Positions 35,384 to 45,796 of a DNA stretch of 64,000 bases are shown piece after piece (within the stretch, counting starts at the first letter, position 1; every line of letters begins with the position of its first letter). The stretch spans positions 78,936,712 through 79,000,711 of the forward strand of contig NC_077224.1 in NCBI RefSeq assembly GCF_024763615.1, given 5' to 3'. Under the pieces are notes generated by a model, which saw only the letters and a program-made list of their open reading frames with translations, made no database searches and had not been told where the DNA came from. The DNA is from Phlebotomus papatasi (lineage: Eukaryota > Arthropoda > Insecta > Diptera > Psychodidae). The position numbers and the translations under genes are program-made.

Positions 35384-35509
35384 GTAAATGGAACTTTGAT
35401 GTGTAGCAGCGCTGTCTGTTGGGATTTCCCATAAGGTTTTCCCTCCAAAAAATACCAATATATTTCTTTATTTTGCTAAAGTTGATATTTTAATTTATTT
35501 GTTTTACAG

Positions 35510-35543
35510 CTCTGTAGAATTTCATGAGCCAGTACAAGTATTT
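35510..35543 (+). CDS. Internal exon 2 (micro-exon) of the same gene
   Basis: A 34-bp exon follows TTTGTTTTACAG and is closed by GTGAGTATC. Joined to exon 1 it reads SSVEFHEPVQVF and ends in phase 0. Both splice sites are strong. The 126-bp intron before it is typical of insects. The phase does not fit the next exon I can see (37949), so an exon is missing between them or an alternative donor is used. Confidence 0.5.
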
Positions 35544-36848
35544 GTGAGTATCCCCAATCATTCTGTTTCAATTTAAATTCATCATCATAAAAATTAATTA
35601 CCCACAAATGGCAAAATAGCATCTTTTCATCGTATTTTTTCCCGCCCTTAATCTCCTTAAGAATAAGCGACTATTTTAAAACTCAAATTGGTAAATTGCT
35701 GCGAAGAACATTTAACTTCCAACATTAATGCAATTAAGATGACAAAAGTAATTTACCGCATGAAGACTTAATAATTTGGGATTGTATCTTTTTTTATTGC
35801 AATGGATTTTGTATTAAATTTATGAAAACCACATAAAACTCGGTGCCCTTGTGAGACAACCCTTCGTGCAATTAAATTAATTTACTTTTGTCAGTGCCTT
35901 CGTCTATGGTATCTCTTCGGGGGCAATTTTCTTTCTTTTGGAATTTCGTCTCTTGGAGTTTCCTTCGAGACTTTCTCCCACAATGTCCGTTTTGTATCTT
36001 AGTAAATTTACCAAAATTCACAGTCAAAGCATTTAGGCGCTGGGGGATGAAGGATTGTTTGGGTAGAATGGGGAATTGTGTCTTAACATCCTACTGCATT
36101 TAAGTGTAATCTCTGCTCGGAGTTATTGCTTTATGCGATTTCCTGGTGACGGAAGTGTCAGGAAACAAGACCGAAATTAACCGGAAACACCTCCACGGTC
36201 CTCCCTCTCTCAGAACGTGCCATCTGATTTGCTCAAATGTGGCCCACTCTTGACAAATTACATTCAGCATTGCACGATGATGAGATAAGGGGCTCAGCAT
36301 TTTGCACTCAAAGTACTTTTATATAATTAATTTTATAACGATGATGACAAGGATTTTCACTTTTCCGTTAAATAAATTTTAATAGCATACTTAAATTATA
36401 AACGATCATTTCATTTAAAAATCAATTATAAATTCGATTTCATAAGCAATTTAGATTAAAATAGTTCTAAAATAAAAAAGCATTAAAATTTTAAACAAGT
36501 CCAGATTGTTTCATGTTGATAAAGAATCAGTATATTGTTTCCGTTAATTAATTTTTATAAAAAATGTAATAATTCTATTTTAAGATAGTTAGAGAGCTGA
36601 TTTATTATATAATTTACTTTGCTAAAAAATCGTATAGACCATAGATAAATGACCAAGAAACTTTGTAGAGCTAGCTAATCAAATTCTAGAAAGAATAGAG
36701 AATTCTAGAAAGTTAATTCCTTTTCATGACCGTTTCGTTGGTTTCGTTCTAGATTTGAACTGATTATCATTTATTCAATATTTATTTAATTTACGAAGAA
36801 TTAAATAATTTTGGAAATACTTCCTCTAAAGAGATTTACCTTGTTATT
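35544..36848. other. Probable intron
   Basis: No convincing exon is seen. TTTTGTCAG near 35894 opens a 44-codon frame to a stop, but no donor follows in a sensible place. Confidence 0.4.
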
Positions 36849-37083
36849 ATGGCTCTGGCACACATTTTAGATCAAGAAATTGTCATGAAATCAAAATTCA
36901 CATACCTTTCTTTCTCACCCACTTTACATGTCTATCACATTCTCTAAATTGACTTTGTTGTGATGTTTAAAAGAAGAAGAAGAGTGCGTAAGAATGAGAT
37001 AATCATATGTAAAATATATTCGAAAGAGATTCGAATTTCGACTACGTGAAATTTTCCTGATCTAAAAGGTGTGCCAGAGCCAT
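36849..37083. mobile_element. Family K foldback MITE, copy 1 (235 bp)
   Basis: ATGGCTCTGGCACACATTTT with AGATCA at the left is mirrored by TGATCTAAAAGGTGTGCCAG and AGCCAT at the right. The interior is also largely palindromic. A second copy at 42040-42659 carries an insertion. It lies inside the putative intron of the plus-strand gene. Confidence 0.75.
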
Positions 37084-37229
37084 TAAGGCCTCTACACACT
37101 AGGGGCAATTTCTTTAAAAAAAAACCCTTTATAAAGAAAAATTACCCTGTCCTTATAAGCAGAAATGTCCGAATTTTTTAAAAAGAGGAATTTTTTGACG
37201 AAAATTGCCTTTAGTGTGTAGACACCATT
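37084..37229. mobile_element. Foldback MITE L with B-like tips
   Basis: TAAGGCCTCTACACACTAGG with GGCAATTT and AAATTGCCTTTAGTGTGTAG with ACACCATTA form the ends. The tip GGCCTCTACACACTAG matches family B, but the interior (GGCAATTTCTTT, AAACCCTTTATAAAG) is different, so it is a related family. It abuts K copy 1 directly. Confidence 0.6.
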
Positions 37230-37597
37230 AAAAACCAGTTTATAAATCTACTTTAGAATTTTTTTAATTTTCCAGTTAGCGGCTGATTTGTAATGGTTAT
37301 TGGAAATTAATCAATAATAAGTATTTTAAATTTTGATAAAAGTAGATAGACATTTTCTTCGTTTTAATTAACTTAATTTAATTAATATACAAATTATTCA
37401 GTTCAGAAACATAATATATAAAAAGTGTTGGCTTATTATGTCTACCGCCGTCTCAGTGTTGTTAAACAACCTTCAGAGAAAATTTCTAGATAGCCTTTGA
37501 TGGAAGTGTACGTCAGATATGTTTTGTTTTCTTGTTCCTTTTTCTACGATTCAATTTCCCAAATTGACAGCCTCTATTGTGGATCTCATCAAGACTA

Positions 37598-37709
37598 ATG
37601 GCTTCTACTCACTGGAGAAATTTATGTCCATATTCAAGCGAATTTCATACGCTTGTGTAGGAAAAACTCTTCAATATGGACAGAAATTTCTCTAGTGTGT
37701 AGCGGCCAT
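37598..37709. mobile_element. Family B foldback MITE (112 bp)
   Basis: ATGGCTTCTACTCACTGGAG at the left and CTCTAGTGTGTAGCGGCCAT at the right, with CTTCAATATGGACAGAAATT intact, give an empty-site reference for the LTR-like insert at 33123. Confidence 0.75.
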
Positions 37710-37948
37710 AAGATCCAAAATAGTATACTTAAAAAAAAACATAAAATAAATTTTCACATTTGGCATTATTTTAGAAAAGTCTTTATTTTTCTAAGCCTTT
37801 CTTAAATCTAGTACTACTTCAAGCTTTCCCAAAAAATATTAACTATTTAATATACAACTTTTGGATTTCTTTCCTGCACCTTTCAGAAAAAAAAAATTTA
37901 ATGAGTTAAATGTTTTATAAAAAGTAATACAATCTGTTTTTTCATTAG

Positions 37949-38000
37949 GAATGACATGTCGAGATCAAACAATCAGAGAAAACGACTTAATGTTTTCGAG
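37949..38000 (+). CDS. Internal exon 3 of the unrecognised gene
   Basis: A 52-bp exon lies between TTTTTTCATTAG and GTACTCC. In the frame that joins exon 4 in phase 0 it reads NDMSRSNNQRKRLNVFE and needs two bases from the preceding exon. The ATG at 37954 could also be an alternative start. It is basic and hydrophilic. Confidence 0.45.
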
Positions 38001-38335
38001 GTACTCCTTTCATAGCTTGACCAAGAAATTGTAAAATCTTCTCATCTTATTTAATCCAATCTTTTCGAATATGTGATTTAATTTTCTTCGTTTTAAATAT
38101 AAATAAAAATAATTGAATTAATTTACATGTCCTAAAATCATCCTTTCGAAAAAGCATTTACATAAACATTGAAAAGAAGGATTTACATAAATTTGGAGTT
38201 AGACAGAAAATTTAGAGGTTTAGGTTTTAAAGTTTTTTTTTTCTTTTTAGGATTTTTTGTTTTAAATATGTAACAGAGATTATAGAATTTTGAAAATATA
38301 TGGGTGATAATAATAATAATAATCGTATCGAGATA

Positions 38336-38537
38336 GGGGAATGTAGGCATGACTCGCACACAGTGAACCTTCAAACGATATGAATTTTCTCTTTGTTTGC
38401 AAAAAGCTGACTTACCATTTCTCTCGTCTCATGCGCTTAATAATTATCTACCTTATGGCTAAGAAATGACGAACTAACAAAGAGCAAATTTGCGTTGTTT
38501 GAAGGTTCACTCTGTGCGAACCATGCCAACATTCCCC
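38336..38537. mobile_element. Family R GGGKAA-tip MITE, copy 1 (202 bp)
   Basis: TA-GGGGAATGTAGGCATGACTC and GTTCGCACAGAG-like right side ending CATGCCAACATTCCCC-TA form long inverted repeats. The words CGCACA, GTGAACCTTCAAACGAT and TTTTCTCTTTGTTTG also occur, slightly changed, at the left end of element X (54678). R is therefore an internally deleted derivative of the X family. Confidence 0.8.
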
Positions 38538-38645
38538 TATATCGTTATATCCCGTAGTTGAAGAATCTTCTACTTCTATTTGTATACCATCTAGGAGAGT
38601 GTTCGGTGAGTTGTTGAGCAAATGCGGTGTAATTTCATTATGTTA

Positions 38646-39194
38646 GGGTAAAGGCTCATAATTTTAGGCAGTCTGCTTATAAGCATCGATGTTCCAAGTT
38701 TGAAGTGCGATATTTTCAATACTAATTAACTTTTTTGAAGTGAACCTCGTAGAAAATTGCCTATGTTTCACACGAAAAATCTATTTCACAAGGCAAATCT
38801 CACTTCAGGTCAAATGTACAAATCACCACTAACGTGAATCAACGCAATATTCAATGAAAATTCAATAATATCATTAAAAAAAAAAGCGAAGAAACATTGT
38901 TAGTACTTCACCACTGCTAAATAAGACTGAAGTAAACACAAAGTTCTGTCATATTTCTCGTAAGCAATTGCTCACGCTAAACTTTCAACAAAGCAAACTT
39001 AACTCAAATCATATTCAAAATTTAACTTATTTAGTGTTAAAATCTTCCAAAATGAACAAATGCTTAGACAGAATTCATTATTCATCAAATATTGGAATAA
39101 AAATTCATAATTTCAATCAATTTATTTTTAGTGTTCAATTTTATCCTCAAAGTGTCCAAAATAAGAAACTGGCCAAAATTATGAGCCCTTACCC
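38646..39194 (-). mobile_element. Element S, shortened relative of T (549 bp)
   Basis: TA-GGGTAAAGGCTCATAATTTT and TTATGAGCCCTTACCC-TA form the ends. The interior matches element T in the opposite orientation, including CTTACTTCAGTCTTATTTAG-like and ATTCATTATTCATCAAATAT regions, but the Psq-type fragment is missing. A frame reading MLTLNFQQSKLNSNHIQNLT is shared with T (18808-19053, minus strand), which probably reflects shared DNA rather than a protein. Confidence 0.7.
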
Positions 39195-39199
39195 TATAT

Positions 39200-39335
39200 C
39201 TAAGAGAAAAATGTATACAGATCCAGATCTTTGCACCAAGAGGGACTCAAACTCACAATTCTGAGTCAAATCGGGGATCTATTCGCCCAAGAGCCAACGC
39301 TTTTGCCTATTGCGCCACTGACTGAGATCCTCAAT
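39200..39335 (-). repeat. tRNA-derived SINE-like sequence
   Basis: On the minus strand TGGCGCAATAGGCAAAAGCG gives an A-box-like D arm, followed by CTTGGGCGAATAGATCCCCG and a B-box-like GTTTGAGTCCC. The arrangement is tRNA-like, but the extra bases between the boxes and mismatched arms argue for a SINE head, not a functional tRNA. Confidence 0.5.
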
Positions 39336-40155
39336 ATATCGGTTAATAAGTTAAGAATAAAAGTTGATATCAATCAGTAGAAACAAAAGATAAAAAACGA
39401 AGTAGAAAACTCTATGGAAAGCTGAAATCCGTTAATAGGGTGCGTAGTACGTATCCCAAAAGTTGGATTGAGAGAAACATGAAGAAACTATAAATCCATA
39501 ATTTCGGATTTTCGTATAGTTACAACCGTTTAAACTCTCCTTAAAATATTACCATTAATAAGAATACGATTATAAAAAGTTTTAGAGATCGATACTTCTT
39601 AAGGCAAAGCTTAGATTTTGACATTTTTTCTATCTGTCTTTTTCTGAAATTTAAAGTAATTCTAAGACGGCGGTGGACGCACTGACAGGTGCAAAACAAA
39701 TCTGTGTGATTATGGCAGAGTCACACCTAAACGATTCAAAGGAAATTGAATTACAAATTGTATATGGTTGGGAGAAAAATGCATAGCCCTTTCATTATAT
39801 TTGAGAAGAGGGATTTCTGCGTGAGATCAACAAACTGACAAAAGTGGCAAACAATGTTTATTTAATTGCCTTCTTGAGAATTTCCTTCTTGGACTCCTCA
39901 CCACCCAAAAGATGCGTGGAAACTTCGTGGAAATCCATTCTCTTCGGCCGTTTATTTTGACATCGACACTCATCAAAGAGATGCCACACGGCCTTTAATA
40001 TCTATTCTTTTGAGCGCCGGGATGTCATGCTATTTTATGGCCTTTCATGGGAATTCATATTTGTTTGAACTGAGATGTTTAGGCCAAAGTAATTCGATCT
40101 CTTTTGTATTATCCCAACTGACTAATTAAAGTTCTGGATTATTTCTTTTGTCCAG
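39336..40155. other. Probable intron
   Basis: No exon or repeat is supported. It ends in the pyrimidine tract and CAG acceptor of exon 4. Confidence 0.4.
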
Positions 40156-40763
40156 GCTTCTGTTCATCGACCGAGGCAAGCCCTAAAGCGTCCTACAGTT
40201 CAGCACATTGCTGTCCATCAGCCGAATGTAGGGATGCCTCCTCTGAGGGTGGCCCTTCCGGTCGTCATGCAGAGTCGACCTCAAGTGCAGCAGCCGACTT
40301 TCGGCCAAATCAGACATCCTGCCAGTGTGTTGAGTAACATCTACGAGAAACACTTGTTGAACCAGACCACATTTGAGGGAGCTCAGGGGGTGTCTGAGGG
40401 GTCAGGTGAGAAGGCTATGCACCTGAGCCTGTCGATGCAGCAGCGTCAACTGATGGCTATCATTGCGAGTCGTGGGGCTGTATTCGCCGAACCTAGGCAA
40501 CCACTCTACGAAGTCATTGACACACCGCAAACAGATGCACGTCCACCGCCGAAACCACGTTCCAAGATCCCCCGGGACATGGTCAAAAAGGTGGTGGACA
40601 ATGGAGGAAGAATCGATCCAGTGGGTGGAAATTTGACGCCAGAACCTGAAGAGCTCAGTTGCATCTTCAACAGTGTTGGCCACAAGTTTGAATACCGGAA
40701 CACAGGACGGGTTGGTGTACACCTGGATGCAGTCACCTCATCCAATATCAGCCATTCAGTGAG
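40156..40763 (+). CDS. Large internal exon 4 of the unrecognised gene
   Basis: A 608-bp exon lies between TTCTTTTGTCCAG and GTATGAA, open throughout in phase 0 and ending in phase 2 (about 202 aa). It reads ASVHRPRQALKRPTVQHIAV at the start, then MQSRPQVQQPTFGQIRHPAS, a central MQQRQLMAIIASRGAVF, a proline/basic linker (DARPPPKPRSKIPRDMVKKV) and ends KFEYRNTGRVGVHLDAV. Base composition is clearly richer in G+C than the surroundings and third positions look coding. No signal peptide or membrane segment is visible; it looks cytoplasmic or nuclear with a disordered N-terminal half. I do not recognise the family. No downstream exon could be placed. Confidence 0.75.
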
Positions 40764-42039
40764 GTATGAAATTACTATCTCTATATCACTATTTACATAA
40801 ATGTAATTCCTGTGCAATAATAAGAAGCGACAGAATCGATTAACATTCGCGCTCTTCGGTTGTCCCTCTGTCGAGGTGATGATTAATCCAATACCAGAAG
40901 TTAGCAAGAGCGAAGAGATAGAGTCAATTTAATCATGTGCCAAGTTGAATTTTCCAGATTATAGTGCGTTGTGGGTATGTTGTGTTTGGGATTGAAGAAC
41001 ATGATTTACTGCTAATAAATGTCGGCCACTTGCTGGCATTTAATTGCCTTCCATAAAATGAAATCAAAGTGTTTTGCGATGTCAACGCTGGCCGACCACA
41101 AAGATAAGACATGGGGATGGGATTTTCATTATTACATTGTCCACAATGCACATGGAAGGGTCGGGGCAGAGGCGCAAAAGACTATCCGAAATGATGATAT
41201 TTCACTCTTGGATATCTCTTTCGCACCAACATTGAGGTCAGTTTGTTCTGGGGTACAAGGGTCAGTGGCTTTATGGGTGCCAAACATCCAAGATAAAATG
41301 ATAATGTGACCAAACTTCCTCAGTGAACCAGGACATTATTTTCTTGATGAATTTCCAAAGTTATAACACATATATTACTTGATATTCCATAAGATATACA
41401 GAAGGACTTTAAGATCGCTTCTGCCCCAAATAAGTTCAGGAGACTGATCCTATAACATATTTAAGTCCTAAAATTTAGTGGTAAAGGCTTGGGTAAAGGA
41501 TCAACTCAAACTATCGGATACTTAAAATTTAGGACCAAACACAAAAATTTCTTCAGATTTTACAGGCTGAGTATACTTGAGGGGCAGTCTGAAGTCTGAA
41601 TCTATTTCGGATTTGAAAGTCCTTATACATTAGCACCAATTTTCGTCATAAAAAATTGTCTTAAGGAAATTGCCTATAGAGAGTAGAATGTAGAGAGCTT
41701 AAGAAGACCTATTCAACCCCTTAAATTCTTATGTTTTTATTAAAGTAAATTGATCTCCCTTCATGATAAATTTTGCGAACTAAATATTTAAAATATTTAT
41801 GGAATATTTTTAATATTTTTTAACTGTTATTTTCAATATTCTTGTTTAAATTTTTAACCACTTTTTGTTGTCTCATTGCCTGCGGGTTTTGAACACTACT
41901 TGTTTTACGGGTGATAACTATTTAACATTTTTTTAATGACTGTTTTTATTTAATTTTATTTAAAAGTTACTTTTAATAGTTTTTCATACACCTTTTATAT
42001 AACTACATTGTGATAAAAATCTTTAAGTTTTTTTTTCTA
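40764..42039. other. Probable intron / noncoding stretch
   Basis: It follows exon 4. No exon is supported. A fragment near 41620-41690 (CCTTATACATTAGCACC, AAATTGCCTATAG) recalls element L. Confidence 0.4.
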
Positions 42040-42659
42040 ATGGCTCCTGTAGGGGAATTGTGTAATTTTCGTGGCATTGTCACGCGTGAGTTCGAAACCT
42101 GACAGTGCCATTCGAGCTTTTTTTGTCATATCATATGAGTTCGAAAATGCAATTTACTGAATTTTTAATGAAATGTCTTTACTTAGTGATATTATGCAAA
42201 TAAAGTCTAACTTGGTTGATTTGTTTAACAACATTCATAGTCATTTAAATTGGCAGAAATCTCAAATATATGACTTCCGACAATGTCACGTGAGCTGTAA
42301 TGGCAATGTCACGGCTACAGAATCGCATTTTCGAAAAAGCTCTCCTAAGATTCGAACCCAATTTGTCATATGGCATTGCCAGAGCGTTACAGAATTCCCC
42401 TCCTGCACAACTTTTAGATCAGGAAAATTTCATGAAGTCGAAATTCGGATCCCCTTCTTTCTGACATGTTTTGCATATGACTATCTCATTCTTTCGCATA
42501 CCAAATTCGATTGAGCTAAATTGAATTTGGAGTGATGTTTAAGAGAAGAAGAAAACTGCGAGAGAATGAGATAGACATACGCAAAACAAGTGAGAAAGAA
42601 GGGGATCCGAATTTCAACTTTATAAAATTTTCCTGATCTAAAAGGTGTGCCGGAGCCAT
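42040..42659. mobile_element. Family K foldback MITE, copy 2, split by Q
   Basis: The left tip ATGGCTCCTG (42040-42049) and the remainder CACAACTTTTAGATCAGG...CCTGATCTAAAAGGTGTGCC, GGAGCCAT (to 42659) match copy 1. CCTG is present on both sides of the inserted Q element and once in the reconstructed site. Confidence 0.75.
42052..42400. mobile_element. Family Q GGGKAA-tip MITE, copy 2, nested in K
   Basis: GGGGAATTGTGTAATTTTCG at the left and GCGTTACAGAATTCCCC at the right are inverted repeats. TGACAGTGCCA, GACAATGTCACG and TGGCATTGCCA words recur inside. Unlike the copy at 16727, the right flank is TCCTG rather than TA, and a 4-5 bp CCTG/TCCTG duplication is the simpler reading of this insertion. 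Confidence 0.7.
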
Positions 42660-42969
42660 AAAGACTGAGTTTCGGAAATTTGGAATCTTTCGATCAGTTT
42701 CGCAGAGTTTCGGATTTATTAAAACTCATATTAGAATGGTTATAAAATTACTTCTATCCCTGTCAAAATTTTGAATATACAAAAATATTTAAAAGTTCTT
42801 TGGAAGTTTTCAAATTTAATATTAATAGAAGTTATTCAGGGAGAATTTTTTTTTCATGTAAACCAAAGTTATGTAAAGTATTTTTGAAAATCTACTAAGT
42901 GTAGTTTTTTTTAAATAAACCAGGGCTAAATAAACTTAAAGAAATTGTCAAAATTTAAATGTACAGGTA

Positions 42970-43823
42970 GGGTAAATTAAGCCAATTCAAAACCTGCTCC
43001 AAATGGAAATTTTTCGCTACTCCAAATGGAAACGTCATTATTTTCATGATAAATGCAGTAATAAAATATTATATTGATATTTTTCTATACCACAGTTTCA
43101 TTATTTAGTTAATTTTGCTCCAAATAGAGCGAAAATCAATTCATATTCACAAATTTTAATTTGTTAATTTCTCAGAAAAATTAAAAGTGTACCTTTCACC
43201 TTCGAATTTTTCATCGATCGACCATGTTTTCCAATGAAAAACACAATAAAGTGACTGTTGTTTATTCGTTTTGTTTAACATTTATGTCATATTTCTGGCT
43301 AATTTTAGTTAAATTAAGTGCTAATCTTTATTGTTAACGGTACGTGAAGTTTCAAAATGAAATAATTACCTATTTCGTGAACAAAAAGGGTTTTTCTGAA
43401 GTGTTTGCAAATGCTTTAATAGGAAACCCCGGAAATATGATTTTTTGGAAAGATTTTCTTATTGTTTTAGATGGGAAAGGAGAAAAGACCAGGAATAAGA
43501 ACAAATACTGCACTCAAGAGCAACTGAACAAGGTTTTGGAAGCCCTTCGTCGCGGTTTAAATTGCACTGTTTGTCTCCACCTTTCCCTTGTCTCCATTTG
43601 GATTAATTTGTTTCCAATAGAAGCATTTTGCACTCGTGTATTTTTCTTGTATTTAAGAAGTTTTCAAATTATTTCTAGGGAATTTTCACTAAATAGTAAC
43701 ACCCTAGAAGAGTGAAGGAGCAAATTTATGTAATTCTCTTCAGAAAAAATATGAACTTAATGTGTTGAATATTCTGTCAAAATTAAAGCGTCTGGAAATG
43801 GTTTTGAATTAGGACATTTACCC
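42970..43823 (+). mobile_element. Element U, pogo-like, TA-flanked (854 bp)
   Basis: TA-GGGTAAATTAAGCCAATTC and TTTTGAATTAGGACATTTACCC-TA form the ends. The word CTCCAAATGGA occurs twice near the left end and, with changes, several times inside and near the right end. A fragment of a pogo-type N-terminal DNA-binding region lies inside. No catalytic domain is present. Confidence 0.75.
43469..43574 (+). pseudogene. Psq-type N-terminal fragment of a pogo-like transposase
   Basis: Within a 123-codon frame (43344-43715), the segment GKGEKTRNKNKYCTQEQLNK followed by VLEALRRGLN matches the start of pogo transposases and psq domains: basic leader, aromatic residue, EQL.KALEAVR.G. The following recognition part is lost. 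The rest of the frame shows no motif. Confidence 0.5.
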
Positions 43824-45287
43824 TAGGGGAATTGTAAATGCAATGTAATGTTAGTATTGTCAAAGCCATCAAAGCGCATTATTTCCCATTTCTGTTTTTT
43901 TTTTAATAATAAATTAAATTTACCGAACAAAAGTAATTTTGCACATTTTAATAATTTCTAAATACTTAAAATATGATTCCATAATGATACTCAGCGCCAA
44001 ATTTGATAGTGTTCTTCGGGACACCTTCTTTGGCCTAAATCATTGCAGAACTTTTCTTTCCGTTGTTGAAACTGTCCTAAGAAGTTCTTGTTCAGTCCGG
44101 TCACTTTCTCCCTTGGAAAAGTGAGCTGGATAAGGGCGGAGGTGAGGCAAATTTATCGGTTCCAGAGTCATTAAATCAATAATGGAAGTCTTTAGGGGAG
44201 AGAGAAAAGCCACCATCTCTTTGGGACTGACCTTCAACATTGGAGTAGAAGTCATAAATTTTCACCTGTTCTCCGCTCTTTTACACTGAATTGTTGTGAG
44301 CCTGAACCTTGTTTGGTGTCGTTGTCATCATGAATCAGCCCAGAGAGCAATTAAACACGTTTCGACTGTTACTGGGAAATCGTCATGAAATTTGAAGGGA
44401 CCACTTGTCTCCAGCTCATGTCTTCTTCGGTTTATCCTCCCACACTCTCTCTCCCTTTTTGTATTGTCAAGTTTGTCACTAAATTAAAATTCAGACGTAC
44501 TTTCCACAGCCCTTCAACCCAGAAAAATCTCTTTTACTCTCATTTTGGGATTTTCCGTGATGGTTTTGGATGCATTTTCCCTCAATGACACTCATGTGTA
44601 ATCCCCCTCGAAAATGGATAAAATGAAGGAGCAGATAAGTAGCTCCCTTCAGCCAAATACACGAACGCCCTCGTAAAAGGAAAGGAAAAACTTGGACTTG
44701 CTCCCCATCTATTTGGTCCCAATTCACTGCAGCTTCCATACTCTCTGTTATTGTATTTGAAAACTTACACAGAAACTAAAGACACATTTGAGACAGCTGT
44801 GGCGCGCTGTAATATAAATCCAGAAACAGTCAAAATGAAATAAAATGCTGAAATCATAAGATTTATTTCGGAAATTCCTCCAGAGACCAACCATCCATCT
44901 CCAAGGGCTGGAAAACACAAAAAGTGTGGGAAGGTTAGTAAGGAAAAAGTGCAGACGACACAAGCCACCCACAATCTGGTGGTGGTCTGACATTCTTTTC
45001 CATCTGGACCACCTTCATATGCCCCATGATACTGTAGAGGGGACGGATCCTTGCCAAAAGTGTCCTAATTGATTCTTAATTCCCAAGGATGAATTGCTAG
45101 AACGTTTTTCACAGATTCGTTGGCGGATGGATTTAGATTTATTTCTCACTTACAGAGTGCTTCTAATTTTGTGAATAAACTTATGATATTTTATTTGTCG
45201 TATAGCTTTTAATACTTTTTTTTTATTAATTGACAAGAATATTTCATTATTTTTGGTTACAATGGAAATTTCTGATTTTTATTGAAT
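43824..45287. other. Noncoding stretch
   Basis: Moderately less AT-rich than the surroundings, with several short open frames on both strands (for example minus 44040-44255), but none has splice context or a recognisable motif. Confidence 0.4.
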
Positions 45288-45291
45288 TTAA

Positions 45292-45780
45292 CCCTCTATC
45301 AGGTAAGACCGTCTCAAGACGGTCTTCACAAAAATCACATTTACATCGACAATAAAGGTTTTATTTATTTAAAAGGGTTATAGTGTCCTCGGTAATAAGT
45401 CTTACAAACATCTCTTAAAAGTTTGAACTCATTTTGACTCTTCGTTTAGTTGCTATCCCGAGTTTTGTGTGACAGGTCAGAGAAAAAGCAACAAAATATT
45501 GTTGTTGAAAAATACCAATTTAAAGTTATCTGACTAAAATAAATTCATTTTTTACCGAAAGATATGTCGTTCTACTTTGTGTATTTTATTTAAAAAATTT
45601 AAGAAAAAAACTAAAAATGTGAATTTTAGAAGAAAAAAGAGTTTCAAAAAAAATTTATATTTTCTCACCTAGCGCCTGAGATAAGAAGGAATGGATGGTA
45701 TTTTCGACTTTATTGGATGATAATTATCATAACTTTCTTACAACTTTTTTTCGCGTATTAAAGAAAACACTGTTAGAGGG
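45292..45780. mobile_element. piggyBac-like MITE with TTAA target (489 bp)
   Basis: TTAA (45288-45291) is followed by CCCTCTATCAG, and CTGTTAGAGGG is followed by TTAA (45781-45784). Tip CCC plus TTAA duplication is the piggyBac signature. About 15 bp inside the left end is a perfect palindrome, AAGACCGTCT-CA-AGACGGTCTT without mismatch. There is no ORF, so it is non-autonomous. Confidence 0.8.
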
Positions 45781-45796
45781 TTAATACTTATCATTA

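Noticed and set aside
40402..40907. Minus-strand ORFs of 106 and 133 aa opposite exon 4
   Set aside because: They lie antisense to a well-supported coding exon and lack motifs or splice sites of their own.
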